NCBI GenBank assembly: GCA_950060715.1
Contig: CATLVA010000059.1
Location: forward strand, 1-7,570
Reading direction: 5' to 3'
Source: an uncultured Oligoflexia bacterium
GTDB taxonomy: Bacteria; Bdellovibrionota; Bacteriovoracia; Bacteriovoracales; Bacteriovoracaceae
Length of the DNA stretch: 7,570 nt
Part shown: positions 5,982 through 7,570 of the stretch, in pieces
Position numbering within the stretch: position 1 is the stretch's first letter
How the letters are laid out: the number at the start of each line of letters is the position of its first letter
Program-made: the position numbers and the translations under genes
The notes under the pieces: generated by a model
What the model saw: the letters and a program-made list of their open reading frames with translations, nothing else
Databases searched by the model: none
What the model was told of the DNA's origin: nothing

Positions 5982-6008
5982 TGCCTAGAAAAAACTCACT
6001 GAAATCCA

Positions 6009-6017
6009 TGCTATAAT
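6009..6017 (+). promoter_or_regulatory. Extended -10 promoter of the 39-aa gene
   Basis: TGCTATAAT is a perfect extended -10 element (TGN plus TATAAT). No convincing -35 hexamer exists at the usual distance, where the sequence is A-rich, but extended -10 promoters do not need one. Initiation is expected near 6024, leaving a leader of about 34 bases. Confidence 0.65.
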
Positions 6018-6025
6018 TATAGATG

Positions 6026-6059
6026 ATAACGACCGATAAGCCTTTAAGGAGGTCGATAT
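6026..6059 (+). promoter_or_regulatory. Possible leader hairpin covering the ribosome site and start codon
   Basis: ATAACGACC (6026-6034) can pair with GGTCGATAT (6051-6059), eight pairs with one A-A mismatch. The 3' arm holds the end of the AAGGAGGT ribosome site (6046-6053) and the first two bases of the ATG at 6058. The predicted transcript starts about two bases before the 5' arm, so the hairpin would form at the very 5' end of the message and could limit translation. Visible by pairing only; no stability was computed. Confidence 0.4.
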
Positions 6060-6177
6060 GAACTTTTTAGTAGCAGCAATTATCCTAGCATCTATGTATG
6101 CATTATACGTACATGCAGGACAAAAACAGACAAAAAGAGTCCGAGTAAGAGTGAAAAAAGATCAGCCTAGAAAATAA
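6058..6177 (+). CDS. Small membrane peptide, 39 aa, with basic tail
   Basis: This short gene begins with ATG 4 bases after a perfect AAGGAGGT and is led by an extended -10 promoter. The peptide has a hydrophobic stretch at residues 3-18 (FLVAAIILASMYALYV), enough for one membrane helix, then a strongly basic tail (GQKQTKRVRVRVKKDQPRK) with nine Lys/Arg and one acidic residue. By the positive-inside rule the tail should be cytoplasmic. The strength of promoter and ribosome site argues that it is truly expressed. I do not recognise a family. It might be a small subunit or regulator of a membrane complex, or a membrane-active peptide; a type I toxin is conceivable but unsupported. Its stop falls 1 bp from the stop of convergent pepN. 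Confidence 0.75.
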   Translation: MNFLVAAIILASMYALYVHAGQKQTKRVRVRVKKDQPRK

Positions 6178-6178
6178 T

Positions 6179-7570
6179 CTAGACTGATAAGTTATTACTT
6201 ACGACTTCGAGTGTGTCTTTAGATAGACCAGGGCTCGCTTTGAGCTCTTCTAATGCTCGAGTTAATAGCTCAGCTCTTCCCGCATCCAACTTTTTAATCA
6301 CGGCAAGTGACTTCGCAAGCCTGGCGGCAATCTGCGGATTAAATTTATCTACTTCTGCGATCTTTTCACAAGCAAATCTGTACCCACTTCCATCTTCTTG
6401 GTGAAGCTTGGTTACATTATGGACTAGATAAACTCCAATCAACGATCTAAGCAGGTTAGGAACTTTGTTATCGTAAATTTCAAGCTGAGCTAGACTCTCA
6501 ATAGTCTCAAAGCTCGCGTCCTCTGCTAACGCTTGCACGGATAACCATTTTTGCATGACTAATGTCTCGCCTTTCCATTTTTGATAAAACTTATCCAGAG
6601 CTTTTGATCGTCTTGGGTTTTCTGTTATTGCGAGTAGTTTCAATGCTCCGATTTCATCGGTCATATTGTTAGCATTCTCATATACTTCAGAGATAAAATC
6701 CCAGGCTTTTGCAGAATCACTTGAACTCAAGATACTAAGGCACTGATGTTTAATCGCTCTATAGCCCATGCTCTCACCATCGAGCTTAAATGCTCCTGTG
6801 CTATGGGTTTTTTGGGCCAAAGTTAGTAGTTCATCTTCAAATGTTTGTGCCAAATGAGACTTTAAAAACTTGATTGCTTTGGGAGCATGGTCAAAATCAA
6901 ATCTATCTTTGCCATCGTTATATTCCTTTAATGATGGAAGAGAGATCGCATATGCTTTCAATGCAGGATCCAGCGCCTCGTTAACAAGAAGTGCTTTAAA
7001 AGCTTCCATGAACTGCTCATTACACTTGAGAGTTTCTCCTCTCTTTGCTTGAGCAACTAAATCGTCCGTTTGCTTTAGTATCGCCAGTTGGGAGAATTCG
7101 TAACGATTATAATTGTCTTCACATTTTGCCATCAACATTGCCAGTTCTTTAAAACTATAATTTGTTTCAAATTTTACTGGAGCACTAAATCCTTCATTCC
7201 AAGAAGCAATTGGGTTTTCTGGAAGATTATCGATCGTAATACTTTGTGGGTTTTGATCAATGACAAAATTATGGTCTTTATAAAGAACTTCGCCTTCGCT
7301 GCTATAAAGAGAGAAATGAAATGGAAAACATAGAGACGAATCTTTGTTATTAAATTTTGTCTCATGAGTAAAAAGAACGTGTAATTTTCCTCCTTTAAAA
7401 TTGGTGGAAATATTTACTTTTGGAGTTCCATTTTGATCATACCAATTTCTAAAACGACTTAGATCTTTACCTGAAGCATCTGCCATCGCCTTTACAAAAT
7501 CTTCCGTAGTAACGGCCATGCCATCAAAACGTTCGAAGTAGAGATCCATACCCTTTCTAAAATTTTCCTC
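6179..7570 (-). CDS. pepN: Aminopeptidase N, M1 family, C-terminal part (5' end outside window)
   Basis: The frame is open to the window edge; the seven codons before the internal ATG at 7549 read EENFRKG, continuing into MDLYFERFDG exactly as in PepN, so that ATG is not the start. The visible 463 residues cover the end of the catalytic region (TTEDFVKAMADASGKDLSRFRNWY), the Ig-like strand domain (TPKVNISTNF to FSAPVKFETNY), and the helical C-terminal domain with PepN hallmarks ANNMTDEIGAL, VMQKWLSVQA, EDGSGYRFACEKI and NPQIAARL. E. coli PepN is 870 aa, so about 400 residues with GAMEN and the zinc site HExxH lie beyond the edge and activity cannot be judged. The enzyme is a broad-specificity cytoplasmic aminopeptidase that completes peptide breakdown. 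The C-terminus is complete, and no terminator is visible after it. Confidence 0.96.
   Translation of the reverse strand, partial: EENFRKGMDLYFERFDGMAVTTEDFVKAMADASGKDLSRFRNWYDQNGTPKVNISTNFKGGKLHVLFTHETKFNNKDSSLCFPFHFSLYSSEGEVLYKDHNFVIDQNPQSITIDNLPENPIASWNEGFSAPVKFETNYSFKELAMLMAKCEDNYNRYEFSQLAILKQTDDLVAQAKRGETLKCNEQFMEAFKALLVNEALDPALKAYAISLPSLKEYNDGKDRFDFDHAPKAIKFLKSHLAQTFEDELLTLAQKTHSTGAFKLDGESMGYRAIKHQCLSILSSSDSAKAWDFISEVYENANNMTDEIGALKLLAITENPRRSKALDKFYQKWKGETLVMQKWLSVQALAEDASFETIESLAQLEIYDNKVPNLLRSLIGVYLVHNVTKLHQEDGSGYRFACEKIAEVDKFNPQIAARLAKSLAVIKKLDAGRAELLTRALEELKASPGLSKDTLEVVSNNLSV

Noticed and set aside
6102..6107. TATAAT on the minus strand inside the 39-aa gene, as an antisense RNA promoter of a type I toxin system
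   Set aside because: No suitable -35 lies at 16-18 bases (TTGTCT is 20 away) and there is no extended -10; a chance match in AT-rich DNA is as likely.
6213..7365. Several 60-81-aa open frames inside the pepN region (6213-6404, 6870-7052 and 7088-7333 on plus; 7174-7365 on minus)
   Set aside because: All overlap the strongly supported aminopeptidase frame and show no features of their own.
7547..7549. ATG at 7549 as the start of an independent 456-aa protein
   Set aside because: The upstream codons EENFRKG continue the PepN sequence to the window edge, so the gene is truncated by the window.

Overview
The window is AT-rich, tightly packed bacterial chromosome. Gram-negative features include a lipoprotein with a clear lipobox, a PepN-type aminopeptidase close to the proteobacterial form, and an E. 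coli-type lipoate-protein ligase. Small exported proteins, a PilZ-like domain and a Cys-poor L33 point loosely to a Bdellovibrio/Bacteriovorax-like lineage (Bdellovibrionota). That placement is inference from sequence style, not proof. I see no insertion sequence, phage gene, CRISPR array, rRNA or tRNA. The genes are mostly housekeeping or lineage-specific, and I did not find a defence or mobile system.

Layout. Positions 1-2173 (+): the probable tail of an upstream ORF overlaps (ATGA) a 374-aa protein that joins an export signal, a segment resembling an M14 carboxypeptidase propeptide, an acidic repeat-bearing linker and a PilZ-like barrel. One base later begins a membrane-anchored DUF4340 protein. 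Positions 2174-2299: a gene-free stretch with two hairpins, a T9 tract, an 18-bp direct repeat and a 12-bp inverted repeat. It separates this operon from a convergent ribosomal protein L33 gene (rpmG, 2300-2476, -). Positions 2558-2842 (+): a 94-aa unknown protein with a C-terminal CxxC. Positions 2839-3786 (-): lipoate-protein ligase. Positions 3895-4515 (+): a small lipoprotein. Positions 4505-5914 (-): a 469-aa protein of a conserved family without an assigned function. Positions 6058-6177 (+): a 39-aa membrane peptide with a consensus extended -10, a perfect Shine-Dalgarno and a possible leader hairpin. Positions 6179-7570 (-): the C-terminal half of aminopeptidase N, cut by the window edge.

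Genes alternate in strand, with convergent pairs that overlap or abut at their stop codons and short divergent promoter regions. Apart from the first two genes, which look co-transcribed, nearly every gene appears to be its own transcription unit. The parts most worth following up are the chimeric PilZ-like protein, the 39-aa peptide with its leader, and the 469-aa orphan family.
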